From Flavobacterium sp. UBA7663 (GTDB lineage Bacteria; Bacteroidota; Bacteroidia; Flavobacteriales; Flavobacteriaceae): 64,000 bases of DNA. Below the pieces are notes generated by a model that was not told the DNA's origin, searched no databases, and was given only the letters and a program-made list of their open reading frames with translations. Shown here one piece after another: positions 15,538 through 23,527 of this stretch. Every line of letters begins with the position of its first letter. Positions within the stretch are counted from its first letter, which is position 1. Location: positions 1 through 64,000 of the forward strand of contig NZ_DLHR01000020.1 of NCBI RefSeq assembly GCF_002483315.1, written 5' to 3'. A program made the position numbers and the translations under genes.

Positions 15538-16740
15538 TTATAAAACACCTAATTCAACCATACATTGTCTCATCATTTGGTAAGTTCTTTCGATGTCATT
15601 GTCTAAACCAATTGAAAAACGAATTAAACCATCAGTTAAACCCATTTCTGCTTGTTCTTCTAATGGAATTTCTGATGAAGTTGAAGTTCCAGGAGCACTA
15701 AATAACGTTTTGTAAAACCCTAAACTTACTGCTAAGTATCCTAAGTTTCTTTCTTGCATTAATTCCATTAGCGCATTCGCTTTGTCTAAACTTCCTACGT
15801 CAATTGTCATCATTCCTCCAAAACCATATTCTGGATTAATCATGCTTTTGTAAATTTCATGACTTGGGTGACTTGCTAAACCTGGATAAACTGTTTTAAT
15901 TCCGTCTGCTTCAAATTTGTTAGCCAAATACATTGCGTTGTGGCTGTGTTGTTTCATTCTGATGTGTAAGGTTCTTAAGTTTTTCATCACAGAAGCCGAA
16001 CGCAAACTATCCATTGTTGGACCTAAAAGCATGCTTGCTCCGTCGTTTACATTTTTTAAACTGTTGATGAATTCTTGAGAAGCACATGTTACACCACCAA
16101 CCGTATCACTACTTCCGTTGATGTATTTCGTTAATGAATGAATCACGATATCTGCACCCAATTTTGCTGGAGCGACTGATAAAGGTGAAAATGTATTGTC
16201 AACTACTAATTTGATATTATGTTTTTTAGCAATTTTTGCCAATGAAGCAATATCGGCAACTTCTAATAAAGGATTACTTACGGTTTCGCAGTATAAAACT
16301 TTTGTGTTTGGTGTAATAGCAGCTTCAACTACATCTAATTTTGTAATGTCAACAAATGTAGTTTTGATGCCCATTCTTGGAACAAAATTCTTTAAAAAGG
16401 CATAAGTACCACCATAAATTGTTCTACTTGAAACGATATGATCTCCATTTCCACATAATTGTAAAAGAGTAGGAGTAATAGCACCCATTCCAGAAGCAGA
16501 TACATTTGCTGATTCTGTTCCTTCCATAGCGGCCAAAGCTTTATCTAAGTATAAATTACTTGGCGAAGAATGGCGTGAATATAAATAACAACCCTCTGCA
16601 TTACCTTCGAAAGTATCGAACATGGTTTTTGCTGAAAGAAAAGTGTAAGTTGAACTATCTGAAATCGATGGATTTACACCACCGAATTCTCCGAAATATT
16701 GTAAATCTTGAATACGATCTGCTGGATTGAAATTTTCCAT
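15538..16740 (-). CDS. Cys/Met-metabolism PLP-dependent lyase (methionine gamma-lyase-like)
   Basis: A 400-residue fold-type I PLP enzyme of the cystathionine gamma-synthase/lyase family. SASGMGAITPTLL binds the PLP phosphate, VVDNTFSPLSVAP holds the ring-binding Asp, and the Schiff-base Lys is in HSLTKYINGSSD. The N-terminal YLYSRHSSPSN also matches the family. It probably cleaves methionine, homocysteine or cystathionine. The divergent neighbour is an Lrp/AsnC regulator, an arrangement typical of methionine gamma-lyase or other amino acid degradation genes. The exact substrate cannot be fixed from motifs alone. Confidence 0.85.
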   Translation of the reverse strand: MENFNPADRIQDLQYFGEFGGVNPSISDSSTYTFLSAKTMFDTFEGNAEGCYLYSRHSSPSNLYLDKALAAMEGTESANVSASGMGAITPTLLQLCGNGDHIVSSRTIYGGTYAFLKNFVPRMGIKTTFVDITKLDVVEAAITPNTKVLYCETVSNPLLEVADIASLAKIAKKHNIKLVVDNTFSPLSVAPAKLGADIVIHSLTKYINGSSDTVGGVTCASQEFINSLKNVNDGASMLLGPTMDSLRSASVMKNLRTLHIRMKQHSHNAMYLANKFEADGIKTVYPGLASHPSHEIYKSMINPEYGFGGMMTIDVGSLDKANALMELMQERNLGYLAVSLGFYKTLFSAPGTSTSSEIPLEEQAEMGLTDGLIRFSIGLDNDIERTYQMMRQCMVELGVL

Positions 16741-16770
16741 ATTTTTAATGTTTAGTTGTTTATTTTAAAT

Positions 16771-16838
16771 CAAAAATAGAATTATGTAAATTATTATTCA
16801 ATAGTAATTGATTAAATTGGTTTTTTATTCTATTTTTG
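16771..16838. promoter_or_regulatory. symmetric divergent promoter region between PLP lyase and Lrp genes
   Basis: CAAAAATAGAAT (16771-16782) and ATTCTATTTTTG (16827-16838) are perfect inverted 12-mers, each containing a TATTTTTG -7 box pointing outward. Midway lies the near-palindrome CAATAGTAATTG (16799-16810), giving back-to-back -33 TTG boxes 20 bp from each -7. All three elements share one centre of symmetry with equal 16-bp gaps. An additional 11/12 copy of the 12-mer lies at 16858-16868. It probably serves both genes and is likely bound by the Lrp protein. Confidence 0.6.
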
Positions 16839-16881
16839 TTTTAATTTATAGTTTTTAATTCTATTTTTTATTCGATTTCAT

Positions 16882-16889
16882 TACATTTG
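16882..16889 (+). promoter_or_regulatory. second candidate -7 box for the Lrp gene
   Basis: TACATTTG, a perfect TAnnTTTG match, would start transcription about 25 nt before the ATG at 16922. No good -33 box is seen. Confidence 0.45.
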
Positions 16890-16921
16890 CCGATAACAAT
16901 AAACAACAACACAACTAATCA

Positions 16922-17374
16922 ATGGACGCAATCGACAAAAAACTTCTTGGATTACTTCAAGAAGACACAAAAAAAACTACAAAAGAACTTTCAATGGTTC
17001 TGAATCTTTCAGTAACCGCGGTTTATGAGCGAATCAAGAAATTGGAAAGAGAAGGAGTTATTAGCAAATATGTTGCAATTTTAGACAGAAATAAGGTTGA
17101 AAAAGCCTTTGTTGTCTTTTGTCATATTAAGTTAATTCAGCACACTAAAGATTTAATTCACACTTTCGAAAGTGAAGTAATTAAATTAGATGAAGTTTTA
17201 GAATGTTTTCACGTAAGTGGCGATTATGATTACATTTTAAAAGTACATGTTAAAGATATGGATGAGTTTCGTGAATTTATGGTTACTAAACTTACTGGAT
17301 TAAAACATATTGGAAGTACTCATAGTTCATTCATGATTGGAGAAGTTAAAAATACGACTGCTTTTACTTTGTAA
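16922..17374 (+). CDS. Lrp/AsnC family transcriptional regulator
   Basis: A 150-residue regulator with an N-terminal HTH (about 8-50: LLGLLQEDTKKTTKELSMVL then LSVTAVYERIKKLEREGVI) and a C-terminal RAM ligand-binding domain (about 65-145, HVSGDYDYILKVHVKD). Such proteins form octamers and respond to amino acids. It is encoded divergently from a sulfur amino acid PLP lyase, which is therefore its likely target, through the symmetric region at 16771-16838. Confidence 0.93.
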   Translation: MDAIDKKLLGLLQEDTKKTTKELSMVLNLSVTAVYERIKKLEREGVISKYVAILDRNKVEKAFVVFCHIKLIQHTKDLIHTFESEVIKLDEVLECFHVSGDYDYILKVHVKDMDEFREFMVTKLTGLKHIGSTHSSFMIGEVKNTTAFTL

Positions 17375-17429
17375 GAAACACCTATAATAATTTACCAAAA
17401 AAGTAACAAATAATTAATTCAAAAAGCGT

Positions 17430-17437
17430 TACTTTTG
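17430..17437 (+). promoter_or_regulatory. lpdA -7 box
   Basis: TACTTTTG, a perfect -7 match, 40 bp before the lpdA ATG. Confidence 0.5.
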
Positions 17438-17477
17438 TATCCGAATTTAAGTCAAACAACAAACTTTATATAAAATC

Positions 17478-18881
17478 ATGAGTCAATTTGATGTAACCAT
17501 TATAGGTTCTGGACCTGGAGGATATGTTTCAGCTATCCGTTGTGCCCAATTAGGTTTTAAAACTGCTATTATTGAAAAATATTCAACTCTTGGAGGAACT
17601 TGTTTAAACGTGGGATGTATTCCATCGAAAGCGTTATTAGCATCTTCTCATCATTACGAAGAGTTACAACACTTTGCTGACCATGGAATTGAAGTTTCGG
17701 GTGATGTAAAAGTAAATCTTGAAAAAATGATTGCTCGTAAACAAGCGGTTGTTGATCAAACTTCGGGTGGTGTAAAATTCTTAATGGATAAAAATAACAT
17801 CACAGTTTTCAATGGAGTGGGGTCGTTTGAAAGCGCTACTTCTGTAAAAGTAACTAAAGAAGATGGTTCTTCGGAAATCATCGAATCAAAAAATATTATC
17901 ATTGCTACAGGTTCTAAACCTTCAAGCTTACCTTTTATCAAATTAGATAAAGAAAGAATCATCACTTCTACTGAAGCTTTGAAACTGAAAGAAGTTCCAA
18001 AACACTTAGTAATTATTGGTGGTGGTGTTATCGGAATCGAATTAGGTCAAGTATATTTACGTTTAGGAGCGCAAGTTTCTGTAGTAGAATTCATGGACAG
18101 AATCATACCAGGAATGGACGCAGCTTTATCAAAAGAACTGACTAAAGTGATGAAAAAACAAGGAATGAAATTCTACACGTCTCACAAAGTACAATCTGTA
18201 GAAAGAGCTGGAGATGTTGTAACGGTTAAAGCAGAAAATGCTAAAGGAGAAATCATCACGTTAGAAGGTGATTATTCATTAGTTTCTGTGGGTCGTCGTC
18301 CTTATACAGATGGTTTAAACGCTGAAAAAGCAGGTGTAAAAGTTACGGATAGAGGTCAAATTGAAGTAAACGATCATTTACAAACATCGGCTTCAAATGT
18401 TTATGCAATTGGTGACGTAGTTCGTGGAGCGATGTTAGCGCACAAAGCAGAAGAAGAAGGAGTAATGGTTGCTGAAATTTTAGCTGGACAAAAACCACAT
18501 ATCGATTATAATTTAATTCCAGGCGTAGTGTACACTTGGCCAGAAGTTGCAGCTGTTGGAAAAACAGAAGAGCAATTAAAAGCAGAAGGTGTAGCTTACA
18601 AAGCAGGAAGTTTCCCATTTAAAGCCTTAGGAAGAGCTAGAGCAGGAGGAGATACTGACGGTTTTGTAAAAATCTTAGCTGATGCCAAAACAGATGAAGT
18701 TTTAGGTGTTCACATGATTGGAGCAAGATGTGCTGATTTAATCGCAGAAGCAGTTACAGCTATGGAATTTAGAGCAAGCGCAGAAGATATTTCAAGAATG
18801 TCTCACGCACACCCAACATTTGCAGAAGCAATCAAAGAAGCAGCATTAGCAGCTACAGATAATAGAGCATTACACGTGTAA
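17478..18881 (+). CDS. lpdA: dihydrolipoyl dehydrogenase
   Basis: A 467-residue FAD flavoprotein, the E3 component of pyruvate, 2-oxoglutarate or branched-chain dehydrogenase complexes. FAD site GSGPGGYVSAIRCAQLG at the N-terminus, redox disulfide GGTCLNVGCIPSKALL, NAD site IGGGVIGIELG and the C-terminal catalytic HAHPTFAEA (His-Glu pair). It is monocistronic, with no E1 or E2 gene in the window, so it probably serves several complexes, with its own promoter and terminator. Confidence 0.97.
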   Translation: MSQFDVTIIGSGPGGYVSAIRCAQLGFKTAIIEKYSTLGGTCLNVGCIPSKALLASSHHYEELQHFADHGIEVSGDVKVNLEKMIARKQAVVDQTSGGVKFLMDKNNITVFNGVGSFESATSVKVTKEDGSSEIIESKNIIIATGSKPSSLPFIKLDKERIITSTEALKLKEVPKHLVIIGGGVIGIELGQVYLRLGAQVSVVEFMDRIIPGMDAALSKELTKVMKKQGMKFYTSHKVQSVERAGDVVTVKAENAKGEIITLEGDYSLVSVGRRPYTDGLNAEKAGVKVTDRGQIEVNDHLQTSASNVYAIGDVVRGAMLAHKAEEEGVMVAEILAGQKPHIDYNLIPGVVYTWPEVAAVGKTEEQLKAEGVAYKAGSFPFKALGRARAGGDTDGFVKILADAKTDEVLGVHMIGARCADLIAEAVTAMEFRASAEDISRMSHAHPTFAEAIKEAALAATDNRALHV

Positions 18882-18910
18882 TTAAGATAAGTTATCATGT
18901 TATCATACTA

Positions 18911-18947
18911 AAAATCCCAAATTTCATTTGAAATTTGGGATTTTTTA
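18911..18947 (+). terminator. lpdA terminator
   Basis: A 14-bp perfect stem AAATCCCAAATTTC / GAAATTTGGGATTT followed by T6; it may also serve the convergent DoxX gene. Confidence 0.9.
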
Positions 18948-18965
18948 TTTTAGTTTTATTTAATA

Positions 18966-19343
18966 TTATGGTTTTACAATTTCTTTAAAACCATCCCAAT
19001 TAGCATAAATTAAAAACACATTGGCAAATAAGATTCCTGCTGCCATTGGAATATCTGTACCTGTAACAACCACGTGAATTAGAAAAATATTGATGCTTAT
19101 TGGTAATAAAACGATGGTTCCAAGGCGAACAAACTTACCGCTTACTAACATTAATCCAGCTAATAACTCAATAGCTTTCGCTACCGGGAAAATGTATTTT
19201 GAAGCCATGAAACCTGTCATTAGCGTAGCTAAATCACCTGTTGGTTCTGGTTGTTCTGGACCAAGTTTAAAAAAATAAGAAATAGAAGCAAAAAGCATCA
19301 TAGCTCCTAAAAGTACTCGAACAATAATAGTTGCAATTTTCAT
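18966..19343 (-). CDS. DoxX family membrane protein
   Basis: A 125-residue protein with four predicted transmembrane helices and a DoxX-like core (KAIELLAGLMLVSGKFVRLG). Family members are small quinone- or redox-related membrane proteins of varied and mostly unproven function. The gene is convergent with lpdA and downstream of the DUF4349 gene on the same strand, though a terminator lies between them. Confidence 0.85.
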   Translation of the reverse strand: MKIATIIVRVLLGAMMLFASISYFFKLGPEQPEPTGDLATLMTGFMASKYIFPVAKAIELLAGLMLVSGKFVRLGTIVLLPISINIFLIHVVVTGTDIPMAAGILFANVFLIYANWDGFKEIVKP

Positions 19344-19394
19344 AATTTAAATAGTTTTTTGGTTAGTTATTTCAAATATAGTAAATTAATTAAA

Positions 19395-19421
19395 TAAAAA
19401 ACCACCGGTTTCCCGATGGCT
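19395..19421 (-). terminator. terminator of the DUF4349 gene
   Basis: On the minus strand CCATCGG and CCGGTGG pair (one wobble) around a GAAA tetraloop, followed by T6. Confidence 0.75.
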
Positions 19422-19427
19422 TATTTC

Positions 19428-20321
19428 TTATTTTTTCAAAAACTTCTTATAGCCTAAGAATCCTAAAAATCCAATTAACATAAACGGCCAAAGCACAACA
19501 ACAAACGAAATAATATGTTCCAAAATAAACCAACCCGTTTTTATACTATCCCAAATTTGTAACCCAATATTTGGTCGGTAAGCGTTGATACTTTTTTCAT
19601 TAGCCACCATTTCTTGTTTGATGCTTTCGTCTTGGTAAATGTTTAGCGTTAAAGTACTAAAGTTCACTTGGTCTTGTAATGATAAATTCTGCAATTTTGA
19701 AGCATCATTTTGTTCTTTTTTTGCATCTAAGGTTTCCTCAGCTTTTACAATTTGATTCAGTTTCTTTCCTTTAGAATCAATTGCATTTTCCAAACGCTTT
19801 TCAGATGAATTACTTCGTTTTTGTGCCAATTCATTAGATAACATTTGTAACGAAACATCATCTGTTTTAATAATTCGATAATCTAAAAAATGAATTTGTT
19901 TCGCTATGGTTTTAATCACGGTATCCATTTTGGTATTCGGAACACGAATCGTGATGTTATTATCTACTTTATATTTTGTAGTCACTAAAGTGCTATCCTG
20001 ACTCACTTTGGTTCGGTCTTCGTTATGAATATTACTTTGTAGGTTTGTGTACGTTACAAATCCACCAAATTTCGTTGTTGCATCTTCAATGGCATAAGTC
20101 GATTTGGCGACATTCTTGACTTTAAATTTCACATCCGCCGTTCGGACAAATTTTCGATTGCTGTTTTTGTCAACAACAGCTGCCGAAGAGGAAACAATAC
20201 TTGTGCTATCGGTTGCTACATTTTCTGAATAATCTGCTGATTCTTCAGCTACACTTTCTTTACAAGCTACTACTAAACCAAGCGCTAGCAAAGTCAATAC
20301 GATTTTGGTGTTTTTGTTCAT
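19428..20321 (-). CDS. DUF4349 domain lipoprotein
   Basis: A 297-residue envelope protein: signal peptide with lipobox LVVAC (C20), a Ser/Ala-rich linker, then a DUF4349 domain (about 55-250) with two beta-rich halves around a coiled-coil (about 150-205), and a single C-terminal transmembrane helix followed by a Lys-rich end (LGYKKFLKK). Function of the family is not established. It is divergent from pabB. Confidence 0.88.
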   Translation of the reverse strand: MNKNTKIVLTLLALGLVVACKESVAEESADYSENVATDSTSIVSSSAAVVDKNSNRKFVRTADVKFKVKNVAKSTYAIEDATTKFGGFVTYTNLQSNIHNEDRTKVSQDSTLVTTKYKVDNNITIRVPNTKMDTVIKTIAKQIHFLDYRIIKTDDVSLQMLSNELAQKRSNSSEKRLENAIDSKGKKLNQIVKAEETLDAKKEQNDASKLQNLSLQDQVNFSTLTLNIYQDESIKQEMVANEKSINAYRPNIGLQIWDSIKTGWFILEHIISFVVVLWPFMLIGFLGFLGYKKFLKK

Positions 20322-20505
20322 AAAAATTCATTTTTAAAGTTATTGATTAATTGTTTTTAATACGTGTAGTTTTAGAATCAATACAAATGAATTTTTAATT
20401 GGTTAGTTGTAGAGGCAAGAATAAAAATCGTGCCAAATTTTAACATTTGAACCATTTTCCAACAACTATTTTTTTGTTGTACTTTTACGAAGTAAATTTT
20501 ACAAT

Positions 20506-21789
20506 TTGAGAACAGTAATTACAAAAGATATTTCGTCCTTTTCCAACTTTAAAAACCAACTTTTGCATTGGGCCAACCAACACAGAGAAGTTGTTTTTTT
20601 AGATTCGAATTCCTATCATCAAAAGTATTCGAGTTACGATTCGGTTTTGGCGATTGATGCTTTTACTTCGATTAAAACCGATTACGAAAATGCGTTTCAA
20701 GATTTGTATCAGTACCAAAGTCAAACGAAAGATTGGTTGTTTGGTTATTTGTCTTACGATTTAAAAAATGATACCGAAGCTTTACATTCCAATAACTTTG
20801 ACGGATTAGAATTTCCCGATTTGTTTTTCTTCCAACCTAAAAAGTTGTTTTTAATAAAGGAAAATCAAGTTGAAATTCAATATTTACGAATGTGCGATGA
20901 CGAAATAGAAACTGATTTCGAAGAAATAACACAGTGTTCAGTGTTCAGTATTCAGTCCTCTGATGTTGAAATTCAACAGCGTATCACAAAAGAAAATTAC
21001 CTTTCTAAAGTTTCAAAAATGCTCGAACACATTCATCGTGGCGACATTTACGAAGCGAATTTTTGCATGGAATTCTATGCCGAAAATGCTCAAATCGAAC
21101 CTCTGGAAATCTATCAAAAACTGAATGTGATTTCTGAACCACCATTTGCGGTGTACTTTAAGAATAATTTTCAATACTTGCTTTCAGCTTCACCTGAACG
21201 TTATTTACGAAAAGAAGGTTTAAAAGTCATTTCCCAACCTATAAAAGGAACAGCCAGAAGAAGTTTCGATTTAGAACAAGACGAACAATTAAAATCTGAT
21301 TTAGCTCAAAACGAAAAAGAACGTTCTGAAAACATCATGATTGTCGATTTAGTTCGAAACGATTTATCGCACACTGCTACAAAAGGAAGTGTTCAAGTAG
21401 AAAAATTGTGTCAGATTTATACGTTTAAGCAAGTCCACCAGATGATTTCAACAATTGTTTCAGAAGTAGAAAATACAACTTCACCAATTGAAATTCTGAG
21501 AACCACTTTTCCTATGGGAAGCATGACTGGCGCACCAAAGATTTCAGCTATGCAAATCATTGAAGAATTGGAAGAAACAAAGCGCGGATTATACAGTGGA
21601 GCAGTGGGTTATTTTACTCCAAATGGAGATTTCGATTTTAATGTGGTTATTCGAAGTATTTTGTATAATTCGAAAAATCAATATTTATCTTTTTCTGTTG
21701 GAAGCGCTGTAACTTCTCAAGCAATTCCTGAAAATGAGTATGAAGAATGTTTGCTAAAGGCAAAAGCGATGTTTGAGGTTTTAAGCTAG
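20506..21789 (+). CDS. pabB: aminodeoxychorismate synthase component I / anthranilate synthase I-like
   Basis: A 427-residue chorismate-binding enzyme. The C-terminal catalytic core carries PIKGTARRS, ENIMIVDLVRNDLSH, TFPMGSMTGAPK and RGLYSGAVGYF. The short length and KGTARR motif (Lys in place of the TrpE Thr) point to PabB, which aminates chorismate towards p-aminobenzoate for folate; a glutaminase partner is not adjacent. The start is a TTG, the only reasonable start before conserved sequence. The linker near residue 145 is encoded by tandem CAGTGTT heptamers (20932-20959), an apparent repeat insertion. Confidence 0.9.
   Translation: MRTVITKDISSFSNFKNQLLHWANQHREVVFLDSNSYHQKYSSYDSVLAIDAFTSIKTDYENAFQDLYQYQSQTKDWLFGYLSYDLKNDTEALHSNNFDGLEFPDLFFFQPKKLFLIKENQVEIQYLRMCDDEIETDFEEITQCSVFSIQSSDVEIQQRITKENYLSKVSKMLEHIHRGDIYEANFCMEFYAENAQIEPLEIYQKLNVISEPPFAVYFKNNFQYLLSASPERYLRKEGLKVISQPIKGTARRSFDLEQDEQLKSDLAQNEKERSENIMIVDLVRNDLSHTATKGSVQVEKLCQIYTFKQVHQMISTIVSEVENTTSPIEILRTTFPMGSMTGAPKISAMQIIEELEETKRGLYSGAVGYFTPNGDFDFNVVIRSILYNSKNQYLSFSVGSAVTSQAIPENEYEECLLKAKAMFEVLS
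20932..20959. repeat. CAGT heptamer repeats inside pabB
   Basis: Four consecutive 7-bp units, CAGTGTT twice then CAGTATT and CAGTCCT, encode a poorly conserved linker. The same CAGTATTCAGT occurs in the spacer before rnz (60496-60548). Confidence 0.6.
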
Positions 21790-21802
21790 GCAAAAGCAAT
21801 AA

Positions 21803-22193
21803 GGGATTAGGCAAAAGTAAAAAACAATAAATATGAAAAGTTATAGAGATTTAATAGTTTGGCAAAAATCGATGAGTTTGGTTACATTAGTTTATTCTCT
21901 AACATCAAAAATTCCTGAAAGTGAAAAGTTTGGATTGATTTCACAAATTAAAAGAAGTTCAGTTTCTATTCCTTCTAATATAGCAGAAGGTTATGGTAGA
22001 AATTACAAAAAAGATTATTCAAGATTTTTGCAGATTTCAAGAGGTTCTTTGTTTGAATGTCAAACGCAAATTGAAATTGCAATAAATTTAGGTTTTATTT
22101 CAAGAGAAGATTGTAAAGAAATTAATGATTTGTCTATTGAAATCGAAAAAATGCTAAATTCACTAATAAATAAATTATCACAAAACTAATCCC
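21803..22193. repeat. 8-bp inverted repeat bracketing the S23-type gene
   Basis: GGGATTAG (21803-21810) and CTAATCCC (22186-22193) flank the four-helix-bundle gene; the right copy covers its stop codon. A direct repeat TAGGCAAAAG also occurs at 21787 and 21808, starting at the pabB stop. Confidence 0.45.
21833..22189 (+). CDS. four-helix-bundle protein of the S23 / 23S-IVS family
   Basis: A 118-residue all-helical protein with the family signatures YRDLIVWQKSM near the N-terminus and SIPSNIAEGYGR in the middle, followed by SRFLQISRGSLFECQTQIE. Homologues were first found in intervening sequences of 23S rRNA and form pentameric four-helix bundles; in Bacteroidota many stand alone and their function is unknown. 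It lies between pabB and tilS, flanked by small repeats, and looks like an insertion. Confidence 0.9.
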   Translation: MKSYRDLIVWQKSMSLVTLVYSLTSKIPESEKFGLISQIKRSSVSIPSNIAEGYGRNYKKDYSRFLQISRGSLFECQTQIEIAINLGFISREDCKEINDLSIEIEKMLNSLINKLSQN

Positions 22194-22222
22194 TTTTCCC
22201 TTTTTACTAATTACTTTTGAGA

Positions 22223-23527
22223 ATGCTCGCAAAATTCCAACATCATATCGAACAAAATTTCTTCCAACTGAAAGACAAGAAATTGCTCTTAGCAGTTAGT
22301 GGAGGCGTTGATAGTATGGTTTTGTTGGATTTGTTTTATAAGTTGAGGTTTGATATTTGCGTAGTACATTGTAATTTTCAACTTCGTGGAAAAGAGAGCG
22401 ATGCAGATGAAATGTTGGTTAGGGAAACTTGTCAAGACAGATTTATTCCTTATTTTATTGAATCGTTTGATACACTCAAATTTTCTAAAGAAAACAAACT
22501 TTCCATTCAATTAGCCGCTCGAAAGTTGCGTTATGATTGGTTTCAAGAAATTATTTCACTTGGATTTGATTATGTGTTAACTGCGCATCATTTAGATGAC
22601 AATGTAGAAACGTTTTTAATCAATTTTATCAGAGGAACTGGTTTAGAAGGTTTAACGGGAATTCCAGCTCAAAATAAGAAAATTGTTAGACCATTATTAC
22701 CGTTTTCAAGAGAAGAAATTGAAAACTATGCACAACAAAATAAAATTCGATGGCGAGAAGATTCGAGTAATGCTTCCGATAAATATTTTAGAAATAAATT
22801 ACGTCACAATATTGTACCCACTTTAAAAGAATTGAATACAGGATTTTTAGATTCGTATCAAAATACAATAAACCATTTACAACAAGCGGAATCTTTGGTA
22901 GATGACGCTTCTAAATTAGTTTATGAGAAAGTTGTTGAAGTAAATGAAAATCAAGTAGAAATTCATTTGAATTCATTGCTTCAATTCAAAAATTACAAAG
23001 CGTATTTGTACCAATGGTTGAAAGAGTATGGATTTTCAGCTTGGAATGATATTTATGATTTGGTCGAAGCACAATCAGGAAAGCAAGTATTTTCTGAAAC
23101 TCATGTTTTGTTGAAAGACCGAGAAAAATTAATCCTTTCCGAGAGAAAATCATCAAATAATTCGGCAGTTTTTATCATCGAATCAATAGAAAGTAAAGTT
23201 AATATTCCCTTAAAACTTACGTTTAACAAAGTAGTTAACATTTTTGAAACAGTTTCCAATTGTATATTTGTAGATGAAAATAAGATCAAATTTCCATTAA
23301 CGATTCGAAAATGGCAAGAAGGTGATTATTTTTATCCATCAGGAATGAACGGAAAAAAGAAATTGAGTAAGTATTTCAAAGACGAAAAATATTCACTTTT
23401 TGATAAAGAAAACCAATGGTTATTATGTTCGGAAGACCAAATTATTTGGGTAATTGGAAAAAGAGCAGATAATCGGTTTAGAGCAACAGAAACAACTCAA
23501 CAAATTATAAAAATAGAAGTTATATAA
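22223..23527 (+). CDS. tilS: tRNA(Ile)-lysidine synthase
   Basis: A 434-residue ATP-dependent ligase that adds lysine to C34 of the tRNA-Ile with anticodon CAU, turning it into an AUA decoder. The N-terminal PP-loop is LAVSGGVDSMVLLDLF, with TAHHLDDNVET and WREDSSNASDKYFRNKLRH further on; the TilS C-terminal domain is at about 355-425. Start is the ATG MLAKFQHH at 22223; a TTG lies 6 bp upstream. Its stop overlaps the next ATG (TAATG), so the DsbD-like gene is translationally coupled. Confidence 0.95.
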   Translation: MLAKFQHHIEQNFFQLKDKKLLLAVSGGVDSMVLLDLFYKLRFDICVVHCNFQLRGKESDADEMLVRETCQDRFIPYFIESFDTLKFSKENKLSIQLAARKLRYDWFQEIISLGFDYVLTAHHLDDNVETFLINFIRGTGLEGLTGIPAQNKKIVRPLLPFSREEIENYAQQNKIRWREDSSNASDKYFRNKLRHNIVPTLKELNTGFLDSYQNTINHLQQAESLVDDASKLVYEKVVEVNENQVEIHLNSLLQFKNYKAYLYQWLKEYGFSAWNDIYDLVEAQSGKQVFSETHVLLKDREKLILSERKSSNNSAVFIIESIESKVNIPLKLTFNKVVNIFETVSNCIFVDENKIKFPLTIRKWQEGDYFYPSGMNGKKKLSKYFKDEKYSLFDKENQWLLCSEDQIIWVIGKRADNRFRATETTQQIIKIEVI

